From NCBI GenBank assembly GCA_019636055.1, contig JAHBYH010000001.1:186001-250000 (forward strand): a DNA stretch of 64,000 nt. Direction: 5' to 3'. The stretch comes from Candidatus Paracaedibacteraceae bacterium (GTDB taxonomy: Bacteria; Pseudomonadota; Alphaproteobacteria; Paracaedibacterales; Paracaedibacteraceae). The position numbers were made by a program, and so were the translations under genes. Shown piece by piece: positions 1 to 10,610 of the stretch (positions are counted from its first letter, which is position 1; each line of letters begins with the position of its first letter). Below the pieces are notes generated by a model. The model was not told the DNA's origin. It was given only the letters and a program-made list of their open reading frames with translations, and made no database searches.

Positions 1-2978
1 CCTTTAATAATCAACCGTCCTGCATTCTCAATTCCTTCGACAGGTCGCAAATGGTATCTTATTCCTGTTAACAAACGCCCAACACTACCAACTTTACTTA
101 ACATTGGAGTATTAACTGATACTGCCGGAGAAGCCTCAGTTGTTCCATAAGCTTCACGAACGTGAATACCAAATTTTTCAATCCAAACACGACGAGTTTC
201 TTCTTTCAGTTTTTCTGCGCCAGCAATTACCAAACGCATAGAATAAAAATCGTATGGATGCGCTGATATGGCATAGCGGCTTAGGAACGTATCTGTTGCA
301 AAGAAAATTGTCGCGTTAATATCATAAGCCATTACCGGGACAATACGATAATGAAGCGGTGATGGGTATTGGAATACCCGAATCCCGGCAGTCAACGGTG
401 CAATAACTCCTCCCATCAATCCAAAAGAATGAAATGTTGGCAGAGCATTCAAAACAATATCCTGTGTCGTCAAATCAATCATTGATGTCAATTGATAACG
501 GTTAGCGTTCAAATTCCGATGGCTTAAAGCAACGCCTTTAGGTAACCCTTCCGAGCCAGATGTGAATAAAATAACAGCAGGATCATCTTCGGAAATTGTT
601 TGCTGAATTTTTTTGGATGCTAATTCAGGAACAAAACTTGATACAGCACCAACAATCTTATGAATAATATTGAGTTCTGATGCTAAATCCTCAAGATAAA
701 AGACCCGAACATGCTCAGACAATTTTTTGATCGTATTTTCCAAACGTGCTACTTCCACAAATTTACGTGAGGTTAAAACCAAACGAACCCGAGCCAGTTT
801 ACAGGAATGAAGAATAACATTGGCCCCCAATGAGAAATTAAGCATTGCCGGCACACGCCCATATAACATCTGAGAGGTCACACACATCATGGATGCAATA
901 CTGGTTGGTAACAGGACACCCACCCGTTCTTTAGCTAAAGTTTGTTTTTCAATCCATCGCCCTAAAATAAAGCTACGCATAATAACCTGACGGTAAGTCA
1001 AGGGTTGACGCTGGATATCTTCCACAATTTCTTTATTCATGCCATGAATACGTGCCGCATCAAATATCGATTGGATCACTGTTTGCTGATATGGTGATGT
1101 ATCAAAAAGCATTCCAACCATAATATCGTAAATCTGATTAGAGATAACCTGACGACGCGCCCTGCCCTTTAATTTTGGGTTCGTTTCAACCTGACGCGGT
1201 GGCAATACAGTCAATGATATTTTAGGGAAAAGCTTACGCTTTACCTTACCACGCAACCGCGAAAGCATTGAATATTGAGCCCCTTCAATACGAATAGGCA
1301 AGACCTGAGCCCCAGACCGATCTGCAATCATTCCGGGACCGTCAAAAATCTTCATCAATGCACCCGTTACAGTGATTCGCCCTTCAGGGAAAATCACACA
1401 TTTTTTACCTTGACGGATCAACTCAACCAATTTCTTTGTCGCCATTGGATTGGTTGGGTCCACAGGAAGCAAGTTCACGCCCGGTTTAATGATCTTAATC
1501 CACCAGCGGTTGATGTATTGGCTCCAGATGGCATAGCTCAATTTTTCAGGAATAAAGGCAAACAATAGAATCGCATCAATAAATGATACGTGATTGGCAA
1601 TAATCAAAACACGATCACCCGCTTGCTTAAGGTTTTCCATCCCTTTAACTTCTACACGGAAAAACAGCTTTAAAATAACCTGAAGAATAAGTTGCAAGAC
1701 AGATTCAGGAACCAAACTTGATAACTTGTGCATGGCAAATAGATTGAGAAGCCCCACAATCAAAAATATATTTATGATTGTTACATCCAACGCCATTAAT
1801 ATCATGGTCGCAACAGATGATATAATCATGAAAAAGGCATTAACTACGTTGTTAGCAGCAATAATTCGCGAGCATTTTTTAGGATCAGATTCTGTTTGCA
1901 GCAAAGCATACAGCGGAACAAGACTAATGCCAACGGATGTTGCTATCATTAATAAATCAAAACAAATCCTAAAACTATAATGTTTAAGTAAAAATTCAAC
2001 AACACCAATATCCTGGGTAAACGGAAGACTATAGCTGACATAAACTAAGTCTAAGATAAAGAGCGTTGTTGCAATAGCTCCCCAAGGCACAACCCGGGTA
2101 TCAATATGGGTTCCCATTAGTCTATTCGCCAAATAAGATCCCAAACCAATCCCTCCGGCGAATAAAAACAAAAAGAAATTAGCAACACTTGGGTTTGCTC
2201 CCAACACAACCTTGCCGTAGAATGCAATTTGGGTAAGCATCGTGATACCAATCACCCAAAACCAGGATATCCCCATAATACTAAGAAAGATAAAGCGGTC
2301 TTTAGAAGCATCTTTGACTAAACTCAAAGTTTCTTGAACGATATTTGTGTTCACAGTTACCTTAGGATCAGCAGCAGGCACAGAGGGTAATTTAAGTGAA
2401 ATATAAAATGAGGCACAAACGGATACTAACATCACAAGCGCCAACAGTTTAAAGCCGCTTCCCTCTACATAAACCAGAAAGTTTCCTAATGATGTCCCAG
2501 CTAATATCGCAAGGAATGTACTTCCTTCCACCAAAGCATTTGCGTTAACAATCTTGTCTCTCTTTAATAAAGATGGGATTAAACTGTATTTTATCGGACC
2601 AAAGAATGTTGATTGCGTTAAGGTCAGAAACAGTGTGAACAATAAAACACCAAAGGACTCGGTAAATAACCCATAAATAGCAAAAAAGACAACAGCTATT
2701 TCACACCCCTTAATAATCTGAGTGAGTTTGGCCTTATCGTATTTATCGGCGAGCTGTCCGGCCACACTTGAAAACAAGAAAAAAGGTGAAATCGCAATTG
2801 CACTGACCGTAGGAATCAACAGCGCATGGCTAAAGCCAATTTTAAGACCAACACCATATGTCACCATAATAACCAAAGCTTGGCGAAACAAATTGTCATG
2901 AAAAGCACCAAGCAGTTGAATCCAAAACAGCGGTCCAAACCCCCTATCACGGATTAGACTAAAAAAATTAGTGGTCAC
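1..2978 (-). CDS. aas: Bifunctional acyl-ACP synthetase / lysophospholipid acyltransferase fused to an LplT-like MFS flippase (3' end beyond window)
   Basis: This membrane protein would import lysophospholipids and re-acylate them with fatty acids activated by its own AMP-forming domain. Reading from a GTG at 2978 with GGAGG 5 bases upstream, the frame stays in phase for about 992 codons to the window edge. Residues about 1-420 are a multi-helix MFS transporter. A PlsC-type acyltransferase follows, with an H-x4-D motif (NHVSFID, His about 463) and FPEGR (Glu about 532). From about residue 660 there is an AMP-binding domain with the P-loop-like TSGSEGLPKG near residue 806. The three-part order matches known LplT-PlsC-AAS fusions of roughly 1,130-1,150 residues, so about 150 C-terminal residues should lie outside. 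No internal stop or frameshift was seen. Confidence 0.9.
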   Translation of the reverse strand, partial: MTTNFFSLIRDRGFGPLFWIQLLGAFHDNLFRQALVIMVTYGVGLKIGFSHALLIPTVSAIAISPFFLFSSVAGQLADKYDKAKLTQIIKGCEIAVVFFAIYGLFTESFGVLLFTLFLTLTQSTFFGPIKYSLIPSLLKRDKIVNANALVEGSTFLAILAGTSLGNFLVYVEGSGFKLLALVMLVSVCASFYISLKLPSVPAADPKVTVNTNIVQETLSLVKDASKDRFIFLSIMGISWFWVIGITMLTQIAFYGKVVLGANPSVANFFLFLFAGGIGLGSYLANRLMGTHIDTRVVPWGAIATTLFILDLVYVSYSLPFTQDIGVVEFLLKHYSFRICFDLLMIATSVGISLVPLYALLQTESDPKKCSRIIAANNVVNAFFMIISSVATMILMALDVTIINIFLIVGLLNLFAMHKLSSLVPESVLQLILQVILKLFFRVEVKGMENLKQAGDRVLIIANHVSFIDAILLFAFIPEKLSYAIWSQYINRWWIKIIKPGVNLLPVDPTNPMATKKLVELIRQGKKCVIFPEGRITVTGALMKIFDGPGMIADRSGAQVLPIRIEGAQYSMLSRLRGKVKRKLFPKISLTVLPPRQVETNPKLKGRARRQVISNQIYDIMVGMLFDTSPYQQTVIQSIFDAARIHGMNKEIVEDIQRQPLTYRQVIMRSFILGRWIEKQTLAKERVGVLLPTSIASMMCVTSQMLYGRVPAMLNFSLGANVILHSCKLARVRLVLTSRKFVEVARLENTIKKLSEHVRVFYLEDLASELNIIHKIVGAVSSFVPELASKKIQQTISEDDPAVILFTSGSEGLPKGVALSHRNLNANRYQLTSMIDLTTQDIVLNALPTFHSFGLMGGVIAPLTAGIRVFQYPSPLHYRIVPVMAYDINATIFFATDTFLSRYAISAHPYDFYSMRLVIAGAEKLKEETRRVWIEKFGIHVREAYGTTEASPAVSVNTPMLSKVGSVGRLLTGIRYHLRPVEGIENAGRLIIK

Positions 2979-3473
2979 GTTGGCCTCCGGCTTTTACATA
3001 AGTACAATTATCTCACCTCTCCCCCTGAGGGAAATATTGTCGAATAAAACAGGATAACCCTGTTTTCAGATCTAAGGGCAAGGCGGAACCGTCCTCTCCG
3101 GCTAGCAAAGCTAAGGTTTCGCCAGAAAGCCTTAGCTTTGGTTGATTGAAGATCCGGCATTTTCCTACGACATCCTGAACCCCGATCAAGACACTCTTCC
3201 GCTTTTCGTTGAAAATCGAGAGTTCCTAGTCAAGGATGACGGCCTTTAATGATTCATAAATTTGCCTCACCCAAATCCATATTCCTTATTCATTCAACAA
3301 CCCCGTCTTAAGCAGAGAGTTTTTTATATCGAATATTACTAAATATTACACGAAAGCCTCAACAATTAAAATCCTCTTCATAATGTTTTTTTACAAAAAT
3401 TTTAGATAAAGTATTGATTATTTCTATTTTCACCTATTTTCATTATTATTCAAACGAATATATGGAGGAAATC
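2979..3473. other. Intergenic region upstream of the RTX gene
   Basis: These 495 bases separate the divergent aas and RTX genes. They hold a small CCTCTCCCCC-type palindrome fragment near 3014-3031 and repeat copy A at 3102-3243. The last 170 bases are AT-rich and presumably contain the RTX promoter, but I see no convincing -35/-10 pair. No further coding potential was seen. Confidence 0.6.
3102..3243 (+). repeat. Imperfect ~143 bp direct repeat, copy A, upstream of the RTX gene
   Basis: This copy shares three ordered blocks with 7810-7953. The blocks are CTAGCAAAGCT near its left end, CCCCGATCAAG followed by an ACTCTT arm in the middle, and CGAGAGTTCCTAGTC plus AGGATGACGG at the right end. 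The ACTCTT/AGAGT and GATCAAG/CTAGTC arms can form a nested stem-loop. The orientation is the same as copy B, and the two bracket the RTX gene. Confidence 0.7.
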
Positions 3474-6400
3474 GTGGCTATATACATCGGAACCAATGGA
3501 AGTAATACCATTACAGGCACATCAGGAAGCAATATCATACTTGGGCTTAATGGTAACGACACCCTAGTCGGTGGATCGGGAAATGACCTCCTATTAGGAG
3601 GAAACGGTAGCGATACTCTTAGCGGTGGAGATGGCAGCGACATTCTGGATGGTGGGAATGGTGATGATATCTTAAACGGGGGATCCGGTGACGATATTAT
3701 ATATGGCGGCAAAGGAAACGATCTCTTTATTCACAATGTTACTGACAACATTGATCTCAATCATTACACCTACGATTTTTACGATGGTGAACAAGGCAAT
3801 GATACTGTTCGTTTCGATGTTACCTATCAACAATATTTGGATCTCCTAAATTCAGGCGCGCTTACTGCATTCAATTCGTTCAATAAAAACAATGTTTTTG
3901 ACTTTTCAAAATATGTGTCTTATATCGATCTCAAGATTGTTCGTATCGAAAATCTAATTATTAATATTCTGACACCGTCGAACACTGCTCCTGTAGTTCA
4001 GAATTCGACAGCAACTGTTGACGAAGATCACTCCCTTAGCGGTACGTTAAGTGCCTCTGACGCAGAAAACGATCCTCTTACATTTTCATTGGTATCCCAG
4101 ACTTCTCACGGAACAATTACCTTAAACGCCAATGGTTCTTATACCTATGTTCCAGCAGCAGACTTTAATAGCGTGGATACATTTACATTCAAGGTCAACG
4201 ATGGACAATTGGATTCAGGCATTGCTACAGTTACAATTACCATCAATCCCGTCAACGATGCGCCAGTTGTGGCTAATGCTCTAGCCGATGTCGCCTTTGC
4301 TGAAGATACAGCAATTGACATCGACCTATCCATGGCCTTTAGCGATGTGGATAGTGCTTTGACCTTATCCAGTAATGCACCAGCTTGGCTTAGCATTGTC
4401 AATGGTCACTTGGTCGGCACACCGCCCCTAAACTTTAATGGCGAACTCGACATTATGGTTACGGCTTCTGATGGAGAGTTTTCCGTCAGTGATACCTTTA
4501 AGCTTACCATCAATCCCGTCAACGATGCGCCAGTTGTGGCCAATGCCCTAGCCGATGTCGCCTTTGCTGAAGACACAGCAATTGACATCGACCTATCCGC
4601 AGCCTTTAGCGATGTGGATAGTGCCTTGACCTTATCCAGTAATGCACCAGCTTGGCTTAGCATTGTGAATGGTCACTTGGTGGGCCAACCTCCCCAAGAC
4701 TTTAATGGCGAACTCGACATTACAGTCACTGCTTCGGATGGCGCACTATCTGCCCAAGATACCTTCAAGCTCACCATTAATCCTGCCAACGCAGCGCCGA
4801 CTGTCACAGTTAACAATCAAGCCGGATTTGTATCCGAAAACAATGACGGGGCATTCATCAAGATAGATATGTCTGCACCACCCCCAGCCGATCCTGGATC
4901 TTCAGGTGGCAGCACGTCAACATCAACAGGCACCTTTCCAGGAGGAGGTATTGTCGTAACAGACCCAGGCTCAGGTGGTGGCACAACAGAAATCAATCTT
5001 ATCGTGTCCGGCAGCGACCCAGATGCAGGTGATACAGTAAGTTATCTTCTCTCGGACAATCGTTTTGAAATCGATGGTGCTGGAAACCTGAAACTTAAAG
5101 CTGGGGAATTTTTGGATTACGAAGATCCAGCTTTGGTTAATCACCAACTTCAACTCACAATCACTCCGGTTGATCAGCACAATCTCGCCGGCACACCAAT
5201 TAATGTGACGATTGATGTTTTGAATGTGAATGAAGCACCAGTCAATTTGGCCCTAGTTGACGATAACGGAGCACCAATTGTGGCTCCCTCGGTTGATGAA
5301 AACGATTTTGGCGCTGCTATCGGGCACGTTCAAGCAACAGATCCTGACGGCGATGCTATCACATGGACAGTTGATGATGCTCGGTTTGAGGTTCTTAACG
5401 GCATCTTGAAACTAAAAGACAATGTGTCCTTAGATTACGAAGCTATAGCAAACCATCAGATTGTTTTAAATCTGACGGCTTCGGATGGTAGCTTATCATC
5501 CGATCTTCCGATTACAATAGATATTCAGGATGCCCCTGAATCTCTGGTTGCCAACCCGGATATCGCGGACAATATTTACAAGCCAAACCCACCATACGCC
5601 CCATATAACCAATATGTTTGGACGAATGTTCTAACGAATGATGTGATGGTTAGCGCAGGCAATCTTCAGGTAACAGAATGGTTTTATAACGGCATAAAGT
5701 TTGATGCCTCAACCGGACCTGCCTTACTTCATGTGGATGGTATTGGTGACTTTACAGGTTATCCTGATGGGTATATTTATCTGTCGCCTGACGCCAACTT
5801 TCTAGGGGAAGTGCCATTACCCGTTACATATACCCTTATCGATAATGTCGGAGGAACAGCCACCGGGTCCGTGACCTTTATCGTTAATGTTCCTAATGAT
5901 TATGCCGCAGTCATCACTGAGGTACAGACCCCAGATGCGTTTGTTATTGAGGACTTGAAAGCCACAGTATCCGGTGATTTAGATGTATCTGACCCGGATG
6001 CTCCGAATCAAAATCATTTTATTGCCCAAGCCATGATCGCCGGAGCATATGGATCTTTGTCTATTGATAAATATGGGCAATGGACCTATACCCTCGATAA
6101 TGACAATCCGGATGTTCAGGCCTTAGACACCAATGAAACTTTGGCCGATCATATAGTCGTTCAAAGTTTAGATGGAACACCACACACCATTGACATTACC
6201 ATTAAGGGGCTCTCGGAAGACGCCCAGACCTATCCATTTGACTATAACTTAAGCTTTGCCTATGCCAAAGATTTCAATGGTGGGGACGTGATTCAGGCCG
6301 TGAATATGCCAGACACAAGCCTGAAAGGCTTAGCGAAAGTCCTGTCCGTTGATATCGTGAATGGCCAGTATCAATTTAATCTATCCCATGATGCGATCAA

Positions 6401-7772
6401 CTTTGGCGCAGGTGTTATCAGTGGCGTTACTCCTTCGGCGGGACACCATTTAGACTTCAACCTGAATAATGGTGTATCCCGTACAGCCATTCTGTTGGAT
6501 GATGGGAATAATGATTTCGAAGGGCATGGTAATTACGCCAACGTCGCAACCCCCTTTAATTTAAGTAATGCCGGTCAGTTGATTTATGGATTATCCGGGG
6601 ATGATCTGATTGTTGGGGATATAAATTATTGGCATCCGACAACATCATATGCAAGTGGTCTTTATTCCTTTGGTCATGATGTTATTGTTGGGGGAGATGG
6701 CACAAGTACGATTGTTGGGGATGTCTACACCTATGATTCGTTTTTAATGGGAACTAATTCTACTGTACTTACTTATCCTATTATTGATTATGGAGATGAT
6801 ACTCTATACGGAGCAGCCCATGGCACTGTAATAGGAGATATAAGTTTTGTCCAAGGGACGGATTATAAAGTCCGTCATGAATTTGGTGGTGATACAATCT
6901 ATGCCCCCTACCTTGGCGGAACTGCTATCGGAGATGTCGGAAACCTTGTTTTACAAGGGGCCCCCGGAACAAATGCTATAGAAGGAATAACTTCTTCTAG
7001 AAATAATATTATAGGCTCTGACTTTGATGATCTTCTTATTGGAAACTTCGGCAATTATACACAAGATATTAATAGTGCTATAACTCTATATGGAACTTTT
7101 GATATCATTTCCGGAAATAGCGGTAATGATACCATCATCGGTGATGTTAACTTCTTCAACATCGGAGATATAAGTTATCAGAACAATTCTTCCATTAATA
7201 TGGGAAGTGATACCCTTTATGGGGGAGATGGTAACGACTTAATCATTGGTGATATCTTAAGGTATAATGCTCTGTATAGTCCCAATACAGCCCTTGTTGT
7301 CACTCTTGGATCTGATACGATCGAAGGTGGAGCAGGTGATGACATTCTTGTCGGTGATATATACAATCTTGGAAACGCTTATAAAGCAGGCCCGAATCTA
7401 GCTTACACAAAGATAACCGCCAGCAATGATACATTTGTTTTTGATTTAGCAACCCCCGGTGGTTTTGGCAATGATCGAATTCTTGACATGAACTTTAATA
7501 GCACTAAAGACACCCTCAGCTTCAAGAATGTTTTAGATGTAGATGGCCAGGTTGGAATTACACTAGCGGACTTAAATCTTCTTACTACACTAGAAACCGT
7601 TGGCGCAGACTTTAAAATTAGCGTGTATTCAGATATTGCTGACATAACCACTGGACTGCACGACAGCGCCAATCTATTAGGAACGGTTACTTTGGCTAAT
7701 TATTATGGATTCGGTGCCACTGATATCAATACATTGATATTGACAAATCAATTCTACATTCAGGTAAGCTAA
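3474..7772 (+). CDS. Large RTX / cadherin-like repeat protein, probable type I secretion substrate
   Basis: This is a secreted calcium-binding adhesin-like protein of about 1,432 residues. GTG at 3474 is preferred because GGAGG lies 5 bases upstream, while in-frame starts upstream lack such a site. Residues about 15-75 contain GGxGxDxLxGG nonapeptide repeats. About 175-470 are cadherin/VCBS-like domains, including two nearly identical 89-residue units. About 470-720 hold further cadherin-like domains, one interrupted by a Gly/Ser/Pro linker. After about 1,040 come degenerate RTX repeats built around GDxxxGGDGxDxIxGD. The C-terminus ([17 protein letters not shown], then DTLSF) resembles the T1SS C-terminal target domain. 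No Sec signal is visible, as expected for type I export. No TolC/HlyB/HlyD export genes are adjacent; the EmrA at 18118 belongs to a drug-efflux pair. Confidence 0.88.
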   Translation: MAIYIGTNGSNTITGTSGSNIILGLNGNDTLVGGSGNDLLLGGNGSDTLSGGDGSDILDGGNGDDILNGGSGDDIIYGGKGNDLFIHNVTDNIDLNHYTYDFYDGEQGNDTVRFDVTYQQYLDLLNSGALTAFNSFNKNNVFDFSKYVSYIDLKIVRIENLIINILTPSNTAPVVQNSTATVDEDHSLSGTLSASDAENDPLTFSLVSQTSHGTITLNANGSYTYVPAADFNSVDTFTFKVNDGQLDSGIATVTITINPVNDAPVVANALADVAFAEDTAIDIDLSMAFSDVDSALTLSSNAPAWLSIVNGHLVGTPPLNFNGELDIMVTASDGEFSVSDTFKLTINPVNDAPVVANALADVAFAEDTAIDIDLSAAFSDVDSALTLSSNAPAWLSIVNGHLVGQPPQDFNGELDITVTASDGALSAQDTFKLTINPANAAPTVTVNNQAGFVSENNDGAFIKIDMSAPPPADPGSSGGSTSTSTGTFPGGGIVVTDPGSGGGTTEINLIVSGSDPDAGDTVSYLLSDNRFEIDGAGNLKLKAGEFLDYEDPALVNHQLQLTITPVDQHNLAGTPINVTIDVLNVNEAPVNLALVDDNGAPIVAPSVDENDFGAAIGHVQATDPDGDAITWTVDDARFEVLNGILKLKDNVSLDYEAIANHQIVLNLTASDGSLSSDLPITIDIQDAPESLVANPDIADNIYKPNPPYAPYNQYVWTNVLTNDVMVSAGNLQVTEWFYNGIKFDASTGPALLHVDGIGDFTGYPDGYIYLSPDANFLGEVPLPVTYTLIDNVGGTATGSVTFIVNVPNDYAAVITEVQTPDAFVIEDLKATVSGDLDVSDPDAPNQNHFIAQAMIAGAYGSLSIDKYGQWTYTLDNDNPDVQALDTNETLADHIVVQSLDGTPHTIDITIKGLSEDAQTYPFDYNLSFAYAKDFNGGDVIQAVNMPDTSLKGLAKVLSVDIVNGQYQFNLSHDAINFGAGVISGVTPSAGHHLDFNLNNGVSRTAILLDDGNNDFEGHGNYANVATPFNLSNAGQLIYGLSGDDLIVGDINYWHPTTSYASGLYSFGHDVIVGGDGTSTIVGDVYTYDSFLMGTNSTVLTYPIIDYGDDTLYGAAHGTVIGDISFVQGTDYKVRHEFGGDTIYAPYLGGTAIGDVGNLVLQGAPGTNAIEGITSSRNNIIGSDFDDLLIGNFGNYTQDINSAITLYGTFDIISGNSGNDTIIGDVNFFNIGDISYQNNSSINMGSDTLYGGDGNDLIIGDILRYNALYSPNTALVVTLGSDTIEGGAGDDILVGDIYNLGNAYKAGPNLAYTKITASNDTFVFDLATPGGFGNDRILDMNFNSTKDTLSFKNVLDVDGQVGITLADLNLLTTLETVGADFKISVYSDIADITTGLHDSANLLGTVTLANYYGFGATDINTLILTNQFYIQVS
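4241..4774 (+). repeat. Two tandem 267 bp units inside the RTX gene
   Basis: Units 4241-4507 and 4508-4774 each begin at the Ile-Asn-Pro codons preceding a conserved Asn-Asp-Ala-Pro and encode an 89-residue cadherin-like domain. They are nearly identical over the first ~170 bases and diverge more in the last third, which points to a fairly recent duplication. Confidence 0.85.
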
Positions 7773-8279
7773 CTCTCTTCATAGGGGGTGGATTACCTGT
7801 CATCACTAACTAGCAAAGCTTGGTTTTCACCAGAAGATCAGGCTTTGTTTTATTGGAGACCCAGGAAAAGCATACACCAAACCATGGATCCCCGATCAAG
7901 TAACTCTTACGGTTTTCTGACAAAAACCGAGAGTTCCTAGTCGAGGATGACGGGTTTTATGCATATACGGATGATCTCACGCTCCCCGACAAAAAACTTC
8001 TTGGCAAATTTATCCTAATCAAGGTACATTGATATTGAAGAAAGTTTTTTTGATGGAGCTTAAGACGATCAGCATGATGAGTTTGATATTAAATTATATC
8101 GCTGATGTTTTATTGACTCTGTCTAAGTCCGCAGATCGGGCTTTATATTTACTCCCGATTCACAAATTTTGTTATTTCAAATTAAGTCCTCTGGTACAGT
8201 CTCCTCATTATTTATACGACGATTATAAAACTCAGGATCACCGACTGCTGGGACATTACACTATGGAGATTAATGCCAC
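7773..8279. other. Intergenic region between the RTX gene and rne
   Basis: The 507 bases contain repeat copy B (7810-7953) and then about 325 bases leading into rne. An open frame at 8029-8355 overlaps the start of rne, has a TTG start and no recognisable family, and is not treated as a gene. The stretch before rne may be a long 5' leader; RNase E genes in enterobacteria are autoregulated through theirs, but no specific element was recognised here. Confidence 0.5.
7810..7953 (+). repeat. Imperfect ~143 bp direct repeat, copy B, downstream of the RTX gene
   Basis: This is the partner of 3102-3243. It holds GGATCCCCGATCAAG, an inner ACTCTTACGGTTTT / AAAAACCGAGAGT hairpin, and CCTAGTCGAGGATGACGGG. 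The outer arms are near inverse complements of each other, so the right half is a nested palindrome. The arms resemble a dispersed intergenic element known from alphaproteobacteria (remembered similarity, not searched). Confidence 0.7.
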
Positions 8280-10520
8280 ATGGCTAAGAAGATGCTTATT
8301 GACGCGACTCACCCCGAAGAGTCACGCGTCGCAATTATTGATGGGAACCGCTTAGAAGACTACGAAGCTGAAACATCAACAAAACAACATTTTAAAGGCA
8401 ACATTTATCTTGCCAAAGTTATTCGAATTGAACCGTCTCTACAAGCTGCATTCGTAGAGTATGGACAAGATCGCCACGGCTTCCTACCTTTTGCTGAAAT
8501 TCATCCCGACTATTACCGCATCCCTGTTAGTGATCGTCCAATAGAAATTAAAAAAAATGAATCAACCGAAGATGAAAAACCGATTGCTGAGGCATTGCCT
8601 GAAGTCACAAATGGCGACGTACCAGAGGCTCCACTCATTACCGATGCAAATGATGATGAAGATAGCATCACAGCCCATCGTCCCCAATTAAACTATAAAA
8701 TTCAAGAAGTGATTAAACGTCGCCAGATCATGTTGATTCAGGTCGTCAAAGAAGAACGCGGAAATAAAGGGGCAGCTCTGACTACATACCTGTCCTTACC
8801 CGGCCGTTACTGTGTCTTAATGCCAAACGCAGGCCATCGCAGTGGCGGTATTTCGCGTAAAATTACAGATGCCAACACCCGCAAACGCCTGCGCGATATC
8901 CTGAACGAACTACCGATCCCTGATGCCATGAGTCTAATCGTTCGCACAGCTGGCCAAGATCGCAATAAATTAGAGATTCGCCGTGACTTTGAATATCTTG
9001 TGCGTCTATGGAGTGATATCCGTGATAAAACATTATCCTCTATGGCACCAGAGTTAATTTACGAAGAAGGTGACGTTATTAAACGTTCCATTCGCGACAA
9101 TTACAACAAAGACATTGACGAAGTGTGGATTGATGGTGATGAAGGCTATAAACAAGCTCGCACTATGATGAAAACGTTAACGCCAAGCCATGTCAAACGC
9201 GTAAAACAACATAAGGGCGAAATTTCTCTATTCCAGAAATTTGGCGTAGAAGCCCACATCGATGCAATTATGACACCAACGGCCTCCTTGCCGTCGGGTG
9301 GATCCATCGTGATTAATCCAACAGAAGCACTCGTTGCAATCGATGTGAACTCGGGCAAAGCCACCCGCGAACGCCACATTGATGAGACAGCCCTCAAGAC
9401 CAACCTTGAGGCTGCAGATGAAGTAGCGCGTCAAATCAAACTGCGCGATTTGGGTGGATTAGTTGTTATCGATTTTATCGATATGTCCGATTCAAAACAT
9501 ATTCAGCAAGTTGAAAAACGTCTAAAGGATGCGGTCAAGGCTGACCGAGCACGCATTCAAATGGGTCGTATCAGTCAGTTTGGGTTAATGGAATTATCGC
9601 GTCAGCGTCTGCGCCCTAGTATTGTTGAGGCCAACATGCGCCCCTGCACCCACTGTCACGGCACAGGTATGGTCAGATCGATCGAATCCATGGCCTTATT
9701 TGTCTTACGTGGCATAGAAACTGCAGGTGTTGCCGGCAAAAGTAGTTCAGTCTTAGTGACCGTTCCTGCCGATATTGATCTCTATCTTTTGAACCAAAAA
9801 CGTAGCAATATCCTAGCTTTAGAAAACCGCTATGAGATGTCGATCATGATTCAACGGGACAGCAAACTTATTGCTCCTGATTTTAAGATTGAGACAACAG
9901 TTACACGATCTAAGTCAAAAGCCAAAGGAATTGAAACAATTATTGAGCCTGAGGCTGAAGACGAGATCCTTGAAGATACTATCGAAGAAACGGAAGAAAC
10001 AGTAGAATCAGAAGAAACCGTTGAACACAAACAACGTGAGCGTGGACGTCGCAATCCATTTCAGCGTCGTCGGGGCAAAGATCGCCGAGATAAAACTGAG
10101 CAACCGACCGTAGAGGAGACATCAGAAGAACCTGCCCAGCAAGCTCAAGAAACTGAGGAAACAGCCGGGGAGGAAAGACAGTCCCGCAACCGTCGCCGCC
10201 GTAACCGCAATAGAAATCGCAACCGTGGAGAGCGCATTGATCAAACAGGATCAGAAGCAGTAGCAAGTGAGACAGCACCTACCACAAGCGAAGAGCAATC
10301 AGAAATACCTGAAAAGACTGAAAAATCAGGGCGCAATCGCCGCCGTCGCCGCAAACCAAATCGCCCTCAAGGAGGTGATGATGCGGAACAATCCAGCGAC
10401 CTCAAAATCGTCAAGTCTGATACAACAGAAAAATCAGAAAGTACAAGCGACGACAGTGAAACAACAGGGGATGGTAAAAAACGTCGCCGTGGCTTTTGGA
10501 GGCGTTTGTTAGAGGCGTGA
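8280..10520 (+). CDS. rne: Ribonuclease E/G family endoribonuclease
   Basis: RNase E cleaves AU-rich single-stranded RNA in mRNA decay and rRNA/tRNA processing. The 746-residue product starts MAKKMLIDATHPEE and has an S1-type RNA-binding region with an internal acidic insertion (about residues 95-135). The catalytic DNase I-like domain carries IDVNSGKATRERHIDETA and VVIDFIDM. A zinc-link motif CTHCHGTG lies near residue 460. From about residue 540 the C-terminal third is low complexity, alternating Glu/Thr-rich and Arg/Asn-rich blocks, which is typical of a degradosome scaffold or RNA-binding tail. A GGAG sits 11 bases before the ATG. folD follows on the same strand after a stem-loop-bearing gap. 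Confidence 0.95.
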   Translation: MAKKMLIDATHPEESRVAIIDGNRLEDYEAETSTKQHFKGNIYLAKVIRIEPSLQAAFVEYGQDRHGFLPFAEIHPDYYRIPVSDRPIEIKKNESTEDEKPIAEALPEVTNGDVPEAPLITDANDDEDSITAHRPQLNYKIQEVIKRRQIMLIQVVKEERGNKGAALTTYLSLPGRYCVLMPNAGHRSGGISRKITDANTRKRLRDILNELPIPDAMSLIVRTAGQDRNKLEIRRDFEYLVRLWSDIRDKTLSSMAPELIYEEGDVIKRSIRDNYNKDIDEVWIDGDEGYKQARTMMKTLTPSHVKRVKQHKGEISLFQKFGVEAHIDAIMTPTASLPSGGSIVINPTEALVAIDVNSGKATRERHIDETALKTNLEAADEVARQIKLRDLGGLVVIDFIDMSDSKHIQQVEKRLKDAVKADRARIQMGRISQFGLMELSRQRLRPSIVEANMRPCTHCHGTGMVRSIESMALFVLRGIETAGVAGKSSSVLVTVPADIDLYLLNQKRSNILALENRYEMSIMIQRDSKLIAPDFKIETTVTRSKSKAKGIETIIEPEAEDEILEDTIEETEETVESEETVEHKQRERGRRNPFQRRRGKDRRDKTEQPTVEETSEEPAQQAQETEETAGEERQSRNRRRRNRNRNRNRGERIDQTGSEAVASETAPTTSEEQSEIPEKTEKSGRNRRRRRKPNRPQGGDDAEQSSDLKIVKSDTTEKSESTSDDSETTGDGKKRRRGFWRRLLEA

Positions 10521-10527
10521 GATCCCA

Positions 10528-10575
10528 CCTTACCTCTCCCCTTTTGTGGAGAGGTTGACCGCAGGTCGGGTAAGG
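10528..10575. repeat. Nested intergenic palindrome (CCTTACC ... GGTAAGG)
   Basis: An outer stem CCTTACC (10528-10534) pairs with GGTAAGG (10569-10575). It encloses an inner CCTCTCC/GGAGAGG hairpin and a GACCGCAGGTC mini-stem. No T-run follows, so it is better read as a dispersed REP/BIME-like element than as a strong terminator. Related palindromes occur near 3014, 30184, 31418, 48520 and 63541. Confidence 0.7.
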
Positions 10576-10610
10576 GGCACTTAAACAAAATATAATAAAT
10601 GAAAAAGGTA

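Noticed and set aside
1275-1980. Plus-strand open frames opposite the left-edge gene
   Set aside because: They are antisense to the clearly recognisable acyltransferase and MFS parts of the aas fusion and have no domain.
8029-8355. 108-codon open frame upstream of and overlapping rne
   Set aside because: TTG start, no ribosome-binding site, no recognisable family, and its end lies in another frame of the certain rne gene.
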